A DNA stretch of 64,000 nt from Streptomyces sp. NBC_00443 (lineage in GTDB: Bacteria > Actinomycetota > Actinomycetes > Streptomycetales > Streptomycetaceae). Both the position numbers and the translations under genes were made by a program. The DNA is taken from contig NZ_CP107917.1 in the NCBI RefSeq assembly GCF_036014175.1, forward strand, positions 8,990,001 through 9,054,000. Reading direction: 5' to 3'. The notes below the pieces were generated by a model. The model had not been told where the DNA came from. It saw nothing but the letters and a program-made list of their open reading frames with translations, and searched no databases. Below, piece after piece: positions 56,499 to 64,000 of the stretch. How positions within the stretch are numbered: position 1 is the first letter of the stretch; every line of letters starts with the position of its first letter.

Positions 56499-56527
56499 CG
56501 GCCGCCGCCCAGCCTGGGCGGCGGCCG
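56499..56527 (+). terminator. Terminator hairpin after sigma factor gene
   Basis: Perfect 13-bp stem CGGCCGCCGCCCA / TGGGCGGCGGCCG with a three-base loop. Confidence 0.8.
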
Positions 56528-56560
56528 ATTCGCCTGAGTGACCTCAGTAAACGGGGGCCG

Positions 56561-57345
56561 ACAGCCCGCGCGGGCTTGTCGGCCCTCGGCCTGGTGCCCC
56601 GGTCTCTTTTCACGCCGGCCCACCCGGTCGGTCTGTCCCGTTGGCCCACGGCCTCATCGCGCTGACCACTGGTCTGTTCCGTCGGCCCACCGACCTGTCC
56701 GCGTCGGCGCCCGGCCAGTCCCCGTCGGCAGCGGCATCCACTCCTGCGCCGGCCCAACACCCGCGGCCCGTGTGATCAGATCGGCAAGCCGACCCGCCCG
56801 TGTCGGGCCCTGTCGCCCGATCCCGACCGCGCTGACCCGCCGCCCTCCGCGCTGACCACTGGTCTCTCTCGCCGACCCACCGGGCTCGTGAAGCCAGCCT
56901 GTGGCTAGTCCTGTTGACCCGTCGGCCTCTTCGCGCCGGGCCAACGGTCAGTCCCGTCGGCCGACCGGCCCCTCCGCGCCGGCCACCGGCCTCTCTCGCC
57001 GGCCCACCGGGCTGCTTGACGCTGGCCACTAATACGTCCCGTCGGCCCGTCGGCCTCTCCGCACCCGGCCCACCGGTCAGTCCCGTCGGCCGACCGGCCT
57101 CATCGCACTGACCTACAGTTCTGTCCGCTCGGCCCACCGGCCTCGCCGCACCGGCCCACCGGCCCACCGGTCAGTCCCGTCGGGCCACCGGCCTCATCGC
57201 ACCGACCCACCGTTCCCCTCCGTCCCCACACGGGCCAGTCCGCCGCGTCCCCCGGCCGACCCCGTCGGCAGCGGCAGCCTCGTCGTGTCGGCCCCCGAGC
57301 GGGCCCGCGCCGCGTCCGATCAGGTCGGCAAGCCGACCAGCCACG
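56561..57345. repeat. Degenerate repeat region without genes
   Basis: Almost 0.8 kb of imperfect repeats built from words such as GTCCCGTCGGCC, CCCACCGG and GGCCTCATCGC. One 25-base word is exact at 56946-56970 and 57075-57099; GCTGACCACTGGTCT recurs near 56661 and 56851. Two related segments of about 80 bases bracket it (56714-56794 and 57257-57338), each containing GTCGGCAGCGGCA and then a hairpin word TCGGCAAGCCGAC. No frame on either strand looks like a real gene; composition and spacing do not fit CRISPR. Confidence 0.7.
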
Positions 57346-57816
57346 TCAGCCCCCGGTGACCCGCTCCCGGCACTCCGTCGGTAGCGGCAGCACCGCGGTG
57401 ACGCGCTTGCCGCCCGTCGGGAGGTCGGAGACCAGCACCGTGCGGGACAGCCTGCAGACGATCGGCCAGCCGCGGCCGCCGCAACGGTGGCGGCCCTGGT
57501 GGTCGACCGGTTCGAGGGCGACCGGCCGGCGGCGCTCGCGGTCGCTGACGGACAGATACAGGTCTTCGCCGACGACCTCGACGTCGAAGCCGGTGACGCC
57601 GCCGCCATGCAGCATCGCGTTGGTCGTCAGCTCCGACGCCACCAGCAGCGCGTCCGAGAGGGTGTCCGGCTCGCAGGCGGCGCGGCGAGCGTGCGACTGT
57701 TCGGACAGGACCTGCCGCACGGCGCCGCGCGCCTCCGCCGGACTCCGCGGCCCCCGGCGCACACGGCCCGCGCCCGCTGAGCTCTTGGTCACATCGGTCC
57801 GGTACTGCTCACTCAT
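57346..57816 (-). CDS. RsbW-like ATP-binding protein (GHKL fold)
   Basis: 156 residues from ATG 57816 with AAGG directly upstream. N-box SELTTNAMLHGGG, G1-like SVSDRERRRPVALEP, G2-like GGRGWPIVCRLSRT. The GHKL fold is clear, although the G1 Asp-Gly motif is altered. The divergent STAS gene 390 bases away is a natural partner, and the paired sigma-B-type factors upstream are possible targets. Confidence 0.85.
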   Translation of the reverse strand: MSEQYRTDVTKSSAGAGRVRRGPRSPAEARGAVRQVLSEQSHARRAACEPDTLSDALLVASELTTNAMLHGGGVTGFDVEVVGEDLYLSVSDRERRRPVALEPVDHQGRHRCGGRGWPIVCRLSRTVLVSDLPTGGKRVTAVLPLPTECRERVTGG

Positions 57817-58209
57817 CCTTACGCTCCCTGACAGAGGCGAGGAGGCCCGAGATCCCTTCCCTCCTCCACATCGTGTGATGTCTCTCCAATCGCGTGACCC
57901 GTCGACCGCCCGCCAAACCGCCCGCCCAGCCCTTGCACGCAAGTGCAGTCAGAAGTGGCACCGGAAGCGTGACGGCGTACGGCTCGTTCGCACGTGCCCT
58001 GTGTGATGGGGAGATTCGGGGGTAGGCGGCCGAACGCATCGACGGGACGGTCAGCACGCGTGCAGCACAGGAGCGTCATGCCCGAAACCGCCTGCGACGG
58101 GCCCGCGAGAGGCGCGAGAGGCCGGTTGCGGGGAATTCTTCGCTCCACGATGCATCGAATCCGTCCTTCGGGGCACCCGTCACGATCGCCAACGCCTGTG
58201 GAGGTACTT
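57817..58209. other. Divergent intergenic region, possible sigma-B-type promoter
   Basis: No gene is supported. For the STAS gene a weak stress-type promoter can be proposed: GTGTG (58001-58005), 14 bases, GGGTAG (58020-58025). The inverted repeat TGCAC-GCAA-GTGCA near 57940 and the ribosome site GGAGGT before GTG 58210 are the other signals visible. Confidence 0.35.
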
Positions 58210-58607
58210 GTGTCCGTTGCCCAGAATCCCTTGTCGATCAAGGTGGAAGTGCCCCGGGAGGATGCCGTGCTGCTCACGGTCGAGGGCGACCTGGACATGG
58301 ATACAGCGACCGAGTTGCAGCACCATCTCGCGAATCAGCTGCACCATGGCCGACGGAATTTCATCCTGGACATCGCCGGCGTCCCCTTCATGGACTCGTC
58401 CGGCATGAACATCGTCCTGAGGGCGTATCAGGAGGTACGGGAGATCCCGGGGGTGTGTATGTGATCTCCCCAACGCCCGCCGTCCGGCGGATCATGGATC
58501 TCACCGGTGTCAGCATCACCGTCCCGATCGTGGGGAGCGTGGAGGAGGCGCTCGCCACCGCGGACTCGGGGCCGGAGCCCGAGCCTCCGGCCGCAACGAT
58601 GGAGTGA
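58210..58607 (+). CDS. STAS-domain anti-sigma factor antagonist (frameshifted)
   Basis: From GTG 58210, five bases after GGAGGT: SIKVEVPREDAVLLTVEGDLDMDTATEL, then ILDIAGVPFMDSSGMNIVLRAYQEV, where the first Ser of DSSG is the phosphorylation site. The frame stops at 58464 after GVCM, but one extra G in 58449-58453 gives REIPGGVYVISPTPAVRRIMDLTGVSITVPIV, the normal STAS C-terminal half, ending at 58605-58607. Corrected length is about 132 residues. It should bind the RsbW-like proteins encoded nearby and free a sigma factor when unphosphorylated. Confidence 0.87.
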
Positions 58608-58840
58608 TGACCGCTTTGGCCTGAAGGCCGCTGCCGGAAGAGGCAGTTCATCGATCGCGAGCCGCACCCGCATGCCCAACAGTTGCCGTTTGACAACTAT
58701 GGTCATGAGGCAACAGAGTGGGCGAGTCAAGCGTGGGAGGGGTGCGGAACGTGCCGGTCAGTAACGACGACCGCCCGCGTCGCCGAGCGGCGGCGCGTAC
58801 CCGGTCCCGTCCCGGCGTCGCACCGGGGCGTCGGCGGGAT

Positions 58841-59320
58841 TCAGGCGCTCCTGGCGTCGGAGGCTTCGTCGCCTTCGTGGATCTCCGCGGACGCCGCGGC
58901 GCAGAACGCCTCCAGGCCCTCCAGCAGGGCGGTCCGCTTGGTGGCGGGCATCTGCTCCAGCACGGACTGCAGCGCGGCCTCGCGTCGCGCGCGCAGCTCG
59001 GTCAGAAAGGTCCGTCCGCGACGGCTCAGGTGCAGTCGCAGCTCGCGGCGGCTGGAGGCGCTGGGCGCCCGCTCGACGAAGCCGACCGCCTGCAGGCGGT
59101 CGCACAGCCGGCTGGTCGACGGCGGTGTGGAGCCGAGGGCCTCGGCGAGCATGCGCAGGTTGATGCCGTCGCTGTGCTCCAGGATGAACAGCACGCGAAT
59201 CTGGGAGGCGGACACCGGCGCGGTCGAGGCCCGGCCCCACAGGACCTCCAGCAACTCGGCGGCCTCGGAGGTCACACGCGCCACCTCGTCCGGCCGCGGT
59301 CCCGAGTAGGAGGAAGTCAC
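58841..59320 (-). CDS. MarR-family regulator
   Basis: 159 residues with the MarR core: SASQIRVLFILEHSDGINLRMLAEALGSTPPSTSRLCDRLQAVGFVERAPSASSRRELRLHLSRRG (recognition helix and wing), followed by C-terminal dimerisation helices. It is divergent from the PP2C-type gene 155 bases away. Direct repeats CGGACAA occur at about 59367 and 59393 in the intergenic region and may be binding sites. Confidence 0.93.
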   Translation of the reverse strand: MTSSYSGPRPDEVARVTSEAAELLEVLWGRASTAPVSASQIRVLFILEHSDGINLRMLAEALGSTPPSTSRLCDRLQAVGFVERAPSASSRRELRLHLSRRGRTFLTELRARREAALQSVLEQMPATKRTALLEGLEAFCAAASAEIHEGDEASDARSA

Positions 59321-59475
59321 GCTGCCACTCTTTCAGGCTTCACGGGCACTGTCAGCCCGCCGGTTCGGACAATACGTGCAGAACACTAGATACGGACAAG
59401 AAGGACCGACGGGCGGCGTCCGCGGCAGCGCGGTTCCAGCGCCGTCACTGTGACAAGAATGGCGTATCCAACATC

Positions 59476-60654
59476 GTGAACAGATTCGTGGCAGCCGAGC
59501 GGGCACTTCGCTTCGCGGCCCCGCACCAACTGGTGGACGCGGTCCGCGAAGTACTGTGCAACGACTACGCGGCGAAGACCGTCCAGCTCTACCTGGCCGA
59601 CTACAGCCTCGCCACGCTCCAGACCGTCCACACGGCTTCGAGCCCGCCCGAGTCCGTGCCCGCGTACGGCACGCCCGCCGGACGGGCCTTCGGGTCCCAG
59701 GAACCCTTCGTCGAGAAGCTGGGCGACGGCGAGGTGCGCCTGCACCTGCCGGTGACCGTGCGGGGCGACCGGCTCGGCGTCCTGGCCGTTACGATGCCCT
59801 CGGCGGACCAGGCCGAAGAGTGCCTGGACGAACTGGCCGAGGTGGCGAAGGTGCTGGGGCACGAAGTGATCGTTGCCGACCGGGACACCGATCTGTACGT
59901 CCGGGCGCGCCGCACCGACCGGCTCACCCTGGCGGCGGAGATGCAGTGGCAACTCCTGCCGGGCCGCTCCTGCACCCGCCCCGAGTACGCGGTCGGCGCT
60001 CAACTGGAGCCCGCCTACGCGATCTTCGGCGACAGCTTCGACTGGTCCGCGGACGCCGACCGCCTGATGATCTACATCACCAACGGCATGGGCGAGGGTA
60101 TCGAGGCCTCCCTCCTGACCAACCTCGGCATCAACGCGCTGCGCAACGCACGGCGTGCGGGCCTGTCCATCGCGGACCAGGCCGCACTCGCCGACCAGGC
60201 CGTCTACGCCCAGTACCGCGGAGACGCCCACCTGTCCGTGCTCCTGCTCGACCTCGACCTGCGCACGGGCCGGCTGCAGGTCGTCGACGCCGGCTCCCCG
60301 CAGATGCTGCGACTGCGCGGCCGTACCGTCACCGCCGTCGAGTTCGACGCGCAGCTGCCCCTCGGCATGTTCGAGGAGACGGACTACGTCGCCCAGCAGC
60401 TCGATGTCGAGATGGAGCCCGGGGACCGGCTCGTCCTCGCCAGCGACGGGGTGTACGCCGTCGCGGCGCCCGGTGGTGAGCAGTACGGGGAGCGCGCGCT
60501 CGCCCGGGCCATCGTGTCCACCAGCCTGCTGCCCGCGGCCGAGGTCCCCCGCGCCGTCCTGAGGGAACTGGCAGGCCACCGCGGCACACCCGTGCCCGAC
60601 GACGATGCGCTGGTGGTCTGCCTGGACTGGTTCGGGCCTCGGCAGGCATCGTGA
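59476..60654 (+). CDS. SpoIIE/PP2C-type phosphatase with degenerate metal-binding motifs
   Basis: The 392 residues have an N-terminal GAF-like sensor region (about 15-150) and a SpoIIE-type PP2C domain (about 175-390). The usual motifs are altered: GDSFDW for GGDYYD keeps the Asp, ITNGMGEG replaces DxxGHG (Asp to Asn, His to Glu), DAGSPQ replaces NAGHPP; ASDGVY is normal. With part of the metal site changed, activity may be lost or modified. PP2C proteins of this class dephosphorylate STAS antagonists, which fits the neighbouring genes. GTG 59476 (VNRFVAAERAL) is the start in use. Confidence 0.82.
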   Translation: MNRFVAAERALRFAAPHQLVDAVREVLCNDYAAKTVQLYLADYSLATLQTVHTASSPPESVPAYGTPAGRAFGSQEPFVEKLGDGEVRLHLPVTVRGDRLGVLAVTMPSADQAEECLDELAEVAKVLGHEVIVADRDTDLYVRARRTDRLTLAAEMQWQLLPGRSCTRPEYAVGAQLEPAYAIFGDSFDWSADADRLMIYITNGMGEGIEASLLTNLGINALRNARRAGLSIADQAALADQAVYAQYRGDAHLSVLLLDLDLRTGRLQVVDAGSPQMLRLRGRTVTAVEFDAQLPLGMFEETDYVAQQLDVEMEPGDRLVLASDGVYAVAAPGGEQYGERALARAIVSTSLLPAAEVPRAVLRELAGHRGTPVPDDDALVVCLDWFGPRQAS

Positions 60655-60716
60655 CCGTACAGTCCGGCGCTCCCTGTGAGATCGGGGCGGCGCACACCGT
60701 ATGAGGAGGGAAGTAC

Positions 60717-61616
60717 GTGCCGGAGCAGCAAGCGGCAAAAGATCGGATCGATCCGGCTGAGGAGGTCGGGGACTTCCTGCGACGGCGCCGGGAGCAGATC
60801 GCACAGCGCTGGGCCGACGCGGCGCTGTTCCGCACCGTGTTCACCGTGTCCCGGGACGAGGCGGTGGAAGCCGGCCGGGCCGTGGTGGAGGCGATCGCCG
60901 CGGTGGCCGCCTCGGGCCGTGTCGAGGACTCGGAGGCGGACGGGTTCGCGGTCGTCCGCGAGCAGTTGGCGCGTACGGCGCACTCGCGCGCGCGGGCCGG
61001 TGCCACCCTCGGGCAGATCTCGGCCGAGATGGACGCGTTGCGGCCGCCCGTCGCCGACCTCCTGCTCGACGAGCTCTCGGAGGCGCCCGCCGAGCATGTG
61101 CGGGAGTGCACGACGGCCCTGACCGTGCTGATGGGCACCCTGCGCCTGGTGATGCAGGAGGCGACGACGATCGCCGGCGAGGAACTCATCAACCGCCAGC
61201 GGCTCGAAATGCTCGAGATCGCCACCCCTGTGATCCAGTTGTGGGAAGGTATCGTCGCCGTACCGCTGATCGGCACGCTCGACAGCGCCCGCAGCCAGGT
61301 GGTGATGGAGACGCTCCTGGACGCAGTCGTCGAGCAGCACGCCCGCATCGCCATCCTGGACATCACCGGGGTGCCCACCGTCGACTCCCTGGTGGCCCAG
61401 CACCTGATGAAGACCGTGGCGGCGGCGCGACTCATGGGAGCGGAGTGCATAGTCTCCGGTATCCGGCCGGCCATCGCGCAGACCATCGTCCACCTCGGCA
61501 TCGACCTGAGCGACGTGCTCACCCGCGCCAGTCTCGCCGACGCCCTGGCCTACGCCCTTCAGCAGCAGGGCGCCCACATCGTGCCGAACCCCACATCGGC
61601 GGTGGAGCCCCGGTGA
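60717..61616 (+). CDS. rsbR: RsbR-like stressosome protein
   Basis: 299 residues from GTG 60717 with GAGGAGGG upstream. An N-terminal helical, non-heme-globin-like sensor region (about 20-150) precedes a STAS domain (about 170-290) with IVAVPLIGTLDSARSQ, DITGVPTVDSLVAQHLMKTV and IVSGIRPAIAQTIVHLGID, nearly the RsbR consensus; the first phosphosite is Ser rather than Thr. RsbR and RsbS form the stressosome that holds RsbT until stress. The four following genes overlap in turn, so this is the first gene of one operon. Confidence 0.92.
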   Translation: MPEQQAAKDRIDPAEEVGDFLRRRREQIAQRWADAALFRTVFTVSRDEAVEAGRAVVEAIAAVAASGRVEDSEADGFAVVREQLARTAHSRARAGATLGQISAEMDALRPPVADLLLDELSEAPAEHVRECTTALTVLMGTLRLVMQEATTIAGEELINRQRLEMLEIATPVIQLWEGIVAVPLIGTLDSARSQVVMETLLDAVVEQHARIAILDITGVPTVDSLVAQHLMKTVAAARLMGAECIVSGIRPAIAQTIVHLGIDLSDVLTRASLADALAYALQQQGAHIVPNPTSAVEPR

Positions 61617-62035
61617 CGGGCGTGTCCACCTTCCCGTACGAAGGCCATGTGCCCGTACTGAGGCTCGGCGGAGTCCTCCTGGTCACCCTCCAGGGGGACC
61701 TGTACGACAGCACGGCGGAGCAGCTCCGGCAGGACATCGGCGAGACGGTCTCCGACAGCGCGGTCAGCGGTGTGGTCATCGACCTGTCCGGTGTCGAGAT
61801 CGTCGACTCCTTCATGGGCCGCGTGCTCAGTGACGTCGCGGCCATGACCAGGTTGCTGGCGGCTCAGACCGTGGTCGCGGGGATGCGCCCGGCGGTGGCC
61901 ATCACCCTGGTGGAACTCGGCCTGACCCTGCCGGGGCTGCGCACAGCCCTCAACACCGAGGAGGCCATGCGCCTGCTCGGGGCCGAGGTGACGGTCGTGC
62001 CCCGCGGCGGGCGCGCACGCCGGGAGCGCCCGTGA
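61613..62035 (+). CDS. rsbS: RsbS-like stressosome STAS protein
   Basis: 140 residues from GTG 61613, overlapping the RsbR stop by GTGA. Single STAS domain: VLLVTLQGDLYDSTAEQL, VVIDLSGVEIVDSFMGRVLSDVAAM, VVAGMRPAVAITLVELGL. The Ser in VDSF is the expected RsbT phosphorylation site. Confidence 0.92.
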   Translation: MTGVSTFPYEGHVPVLRLGGVLLVTLQGDLYDSTAEQLRQDIGETVSDSAVSGVVIDLSGVEIVDSFMGRVLSDVAAMTRLLAAQTVVAGMRPAVAITLVELGLTLPGLRTALNTEEAMRLLGAEVTVVPRGGRARRERP

Positions 62036-62475
62036 CCCACAGCACCGGCAGTGTCTCCGCCTGCCTGCCGATCCACTCGGACCTCGATCTGGTGCGGGTG
62101 CGGCAGCATGTGCGGCAGATGACCGCCCAACTCGGGTTCGGCCTGGTCGAGCAGACCAAACTCGTCACGGCGGCCAGTGAGCTGGCGCGCAACGCCCTCG
62201 TGCACGGCGGCGGGGGACAGATGGAGTGCGTGGAGGTGACCAACGGCGCGATACAGGGGCTACGCCTCGTCTTCAGCGACGAGGGCCCTGGCATCCCCGA
62301 CCTGGACCAGGCCCTCAGCGACGGCTACACATCCGGTCAGGGGCTCGGGATGGGGCTGGGCGGATCCCGGCGCCTGGTCCACGAGTTCTCCATCGACAGC
62401 AGCCGTGGCAGCGGCACCACCGTGACGGTGACGTCCTGGATCTCCGGGCCGCCCCGTCCGCGCGAGGCGCCCTGA
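62032..62475 (+). CDS. rsbT: RsbT-like serine kinase
   Basis: 147 residues from GTG 62032, overlapping RsbS by GTGA. GHKL ATPase motifs are intact: N-box SELARNALVHGGGG, G1 DEGPGIPD, G2 GQGLGMGLGGSRRL. RsbT phosphorylates RsbS and RsbR and, once released, activates a phosphatase that turns on the sigma factor. Confidence 0.93.
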   Translation: MTHSTGSVSACLPIHSDLDLVRVRQHVRQMTAQLGFGLVEQTKLVTAASELARNALVHGGGGQMECVEVTNGAIQGLRLVFSDEGPGIPDLDQALSDGYTSGQGLGMGLGGSRRLVHEFSIDSSRGSGTTVTVTSWISGPPRPREAP

Positions 62476-63547
62476 TGCCGCGCGTCTGGGAGGTGCCGGT
62501 GCACGACTCGACCCGCGTACGCGGTGCCCGGACGGCTGCCGGGGCCGCGGCCCGCCGTGCCGGGCTCGCCGAGGACCGGGTCGCCGCCGCGGAACTCGTG
62601 GCCACCGAACTCGCCACCAACCTGCTGAAGCACGCCGATGGCGGGCAGATACTGCTCGATCTCGTGGGTCCGTCCGTTCCGGCCTACGGCGACGAGAGGA
62701 TCTCCATGGTGCAGATCATGGCCGTCGACCACGGGCCGGGCATGCGCGACAGCGACGCGGCGTTGCGCGACGGCTACTCGACCGCCGCCTCCCTCGGTGC
62801 CGGTCTCGGCACCTGCCGGCGCACGGCCGACGACTTCGGCCTGCACAGCACACCCGGCCGGGGAACGATCGTCATGGCCAGGATCGGTCCGCGCCCGAAC
62901 CGGGACCCCGTCGGCCCGCACACCGGCATGCTCCCGGTGCGGGCCGGGGGAGTCAACATCCCCCTTGCCGCCGCGGAGTTCTCCGGCGACGCCTGGACAT
63001 GCGTCCGGACGTCGGACCACGTGACGCTGATGCTGGCCGACGGCCTCGGCCACGGCCCCCTGGCGGCGCGCGCCTCCTCCGCCGCGGTGGACGCGGTGCG
63101 AAGCGCGCCCCACCTGCCGCCGGCCGACCTGCTGCGGCGGCTGCACGGCGCCCTGCGCGACACCAGGGGCGCGGCCGCGGCCGTCGCCCAGCTCGACGTC
63201 ACCGCCGGACGGCTGTACTTCGCCGGGGTGGGCAACGTGGAGCCCGGCTGCGCCGTGGCGACAGCTGGCGCGGGCTGGTCTCGCGCCCCGGCATCGTCGG
63301 TGCCCACTTCCCCGTACACGTCCCCGCGCACCACGAGACCTGGACGGACGACTGCCTCCTGGTCCTGCACAGTGACGGCCTGCCGAGCCGCTGGAGCCCC
63401 GGTCCGGCCGTCCACGCCCGGATGTCCCTCGACCCCGCCGTGATCTCCGCGTCGATCGTGCGGGACGCCAGCAGCGCCGCCCGGCCGGTACGCGACGACA
63501 CCGCCGTCGTCGTGCTGAGCCCCTGCCCTCCGGACCGCTCGTCATGA
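62475..63547 (+). CDS. RsbT-like ATPase fused to RsbX/SpoIIE-type phosphatase (frameshifted)
   Basis: ATG 62475 overlaps the RsbT stop by one base. Residues about 1-130 form a GHKL domain (ATELATNLLKHADGG, VDHGPGMRD, LGAGLGTCRRTADDF). Residues about 150-357 form a PP2C domain (MLADGLGHGPLAARAS, GVGNV, and DDTAVVVL at the end). The frame breaks after GVGNVE; one G added after 63242 gives ARLRRGDSWRGLVSRPGIVGAH and leads to the stop at 63545-63547. Combining a kinase-like and a phosphatase domain in one protein allows it to reset the stressosome; RsbX does that job alone in Bacillus. The next ATG overlaps the stop. Confidence 0.87.
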
Positions 63548-64000
63548 CCCGCACCTGGTACGTCCACAGCATCACCGACGCCGCGCAGGCCCGTATCGGC
63601 ACTGCGCGGCTGGCCGCCGCGTGCGCAGTGCCTCCCGTCGAGCGCACCCGCCTGATCACCGCGCTCACCGCACAGCTGAAGCAGTGCCTCACCAAGGGCG
63701 GCGACTGGCGGGTCGGCGTGGCAGCGACCCTGGCACCCGGCGGGGGCGAGTTCAGCGTCGAGGTGGCCCCGGCGAAGCGACGCCCCGAGGACCGGCAACT
63801 CCCGTGGCGCGCTTCCGTCCCCTGCGCCGAGGACGCGGACGTCTCCGGTGGCGAGCACGCGGCCGACGATCCGGCACTGCTGGCCGAGGCCCTGTTCGGC
63901 GCCGACGAGGACGCGGCCCTGCTGCTGGAGCGGCTCGACGAGCAGGAGGCGCTGGTCGCCGTCCACCGCGAGGAACTCCACCAGACCAACCAGGGCGTGC
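63544..64000 (+). CDS. Sensor protein of the stressosome operon, 3' end outside window
   Basis: ATG 63544 overlaps the previous stop (ATGA). The visible 152 residues contain a degenerate GHKL-like N-terminus (MTRTWYVHSITDAAQARIGTARLAAAC, VERTRLITALTAQLKQCLTKGGDWRVGVA), an acidic linker and the start of a coiled coil, LLLERLDEQEALVAVHREELHQTNQGV. The latter typically leads into a histidine-kinase or SpoIIE phosphatase domain. The full protein cannot be assigned here. Confidence 0.75.
   Translation, partial: MTRTWYVHSITDAAQARIGTARLAAACAVPPVERTRLITALTAQLKQCLTKGGDWRVGVAATLAPGGGEFSVEVAPAKRRPEDRQLPWRASVPCAEDADVSGGEHAADDPALLAEALFGADEDAALLLERLDEQEALVAVHREELHQTNQGV

Noticed and set aside
56561..57345. 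CRISPR array or insertion sequence
   Set aside because: Spacing is irregular (93 to 190 bases between similar words), no transposase frame and no terminal inverted repeats were found.
58683..58720. TTGACAACTATGG promoter for a gene opposite the MarR gene
   Set aside because: A good -35 and a GTTGCC/GGCAAC repeat are present, but no -10 at the right distance and no gene follows on that strand except antisense of MarR.

Overview
This is a stretch of a high-GC actinomycete chromosome, almost certainly Streptomyces. The signs are strong G/C third-position bias, many GTG starts, ATGA/GTGA stop-start overlaps, Tat and lipobox signals, a sigma-B-type regulatory network, a GH10 xylanase with CGAAA-C-TTTCG operators, a DUF1996 protein with a class-E-like LAETG sorting signal, and several TetR/ArsR/MarR/ROK regulators. 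The mix of secondary metabolism, sugar uptake, stress regulation and gene debris suits an accessory chromosome region. That placement is inference.

Layout. 1-13.2 kb: the 3' part of a type I polyketide cluster. It holds a PKS (ACP-KS-AT-DH-KR-ACP) that runs into a condensation domain and an FkbH-like glyceryl-transfer domain, then a carrier protein fused to a thioester reductase, and two alpha/beta hydrolases. 13.3-19 kb: an ArsR/SRPBCC pair, the xylanase, a lipoprotein, an MDMPI-type protein, an F420/NADP-type reductase and a methyltransferase. 19.2-24.1 kb: GlpD, TetR, an alkyl-DHAP-synthase-like flavoenzyme and a lipid kinase, a probable glycerolipid or ether-lipid module. 24.3-36.1 kb: a winged-helix regulator, a STAS-ANTAR protein, a flavodoxin-fold protein, the DUF1996 protein, a class II aldolase with a PfkB kinase and TetR, lipoproteins, an HTH/membrane-protein pair, a HIT protein and a Tat-exported propeller. 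36.2-45.8 kb: an ABC-F protein with a seven-codon leader peptide, a grpB gene fused to a wrecked ABC transporter, and an ABC sugar importer with GH1 beta-glucosidase opposite a ROK regulator. 45.8-51.4 kb: a four-gene operon built on a 1372-residue TPR-CHAT protease-like protein. 51.5-64 kb: VOC/ArsR, then a dense partner-switching island. It has two sigma-B-type factors, three RsbW-like ATPases, STAS antagonists, PP2C phosphatases and a stressosome module RsbR-RsbS-RsbT-(RsbT/RsbX fusion) that continues past the right edge.

A caution for every reader: at least ten genes are interrupted by what look like one-base indels, nine of them losses, mostly in short C/G runs. In each case the protein continues cleanly in the neighbouring frame. 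This pattern is more typical of sequence error than of biological decay, so the broken genes are described here as the proteins they would encode if corrected. The grpB/ABC-transporter fusion at 38.5 kb is different: sequence is missing there.

The two most interesting systems are the TPR-CHAT operon (45.8-51.4 kb), which looks like an uncharacterised protease signalling or defence unit with a membrane partner, and the PKS-condensation-FkbH plus carrier-reductase line (1-12.3 kb), which suggests an unusual glyceryl- or aldehyde-terminated polyketide lipid. The ABC-F leader peptide MRFFFFL, apparently leaderless under its own promoter, is a sharp regulatory prediction.
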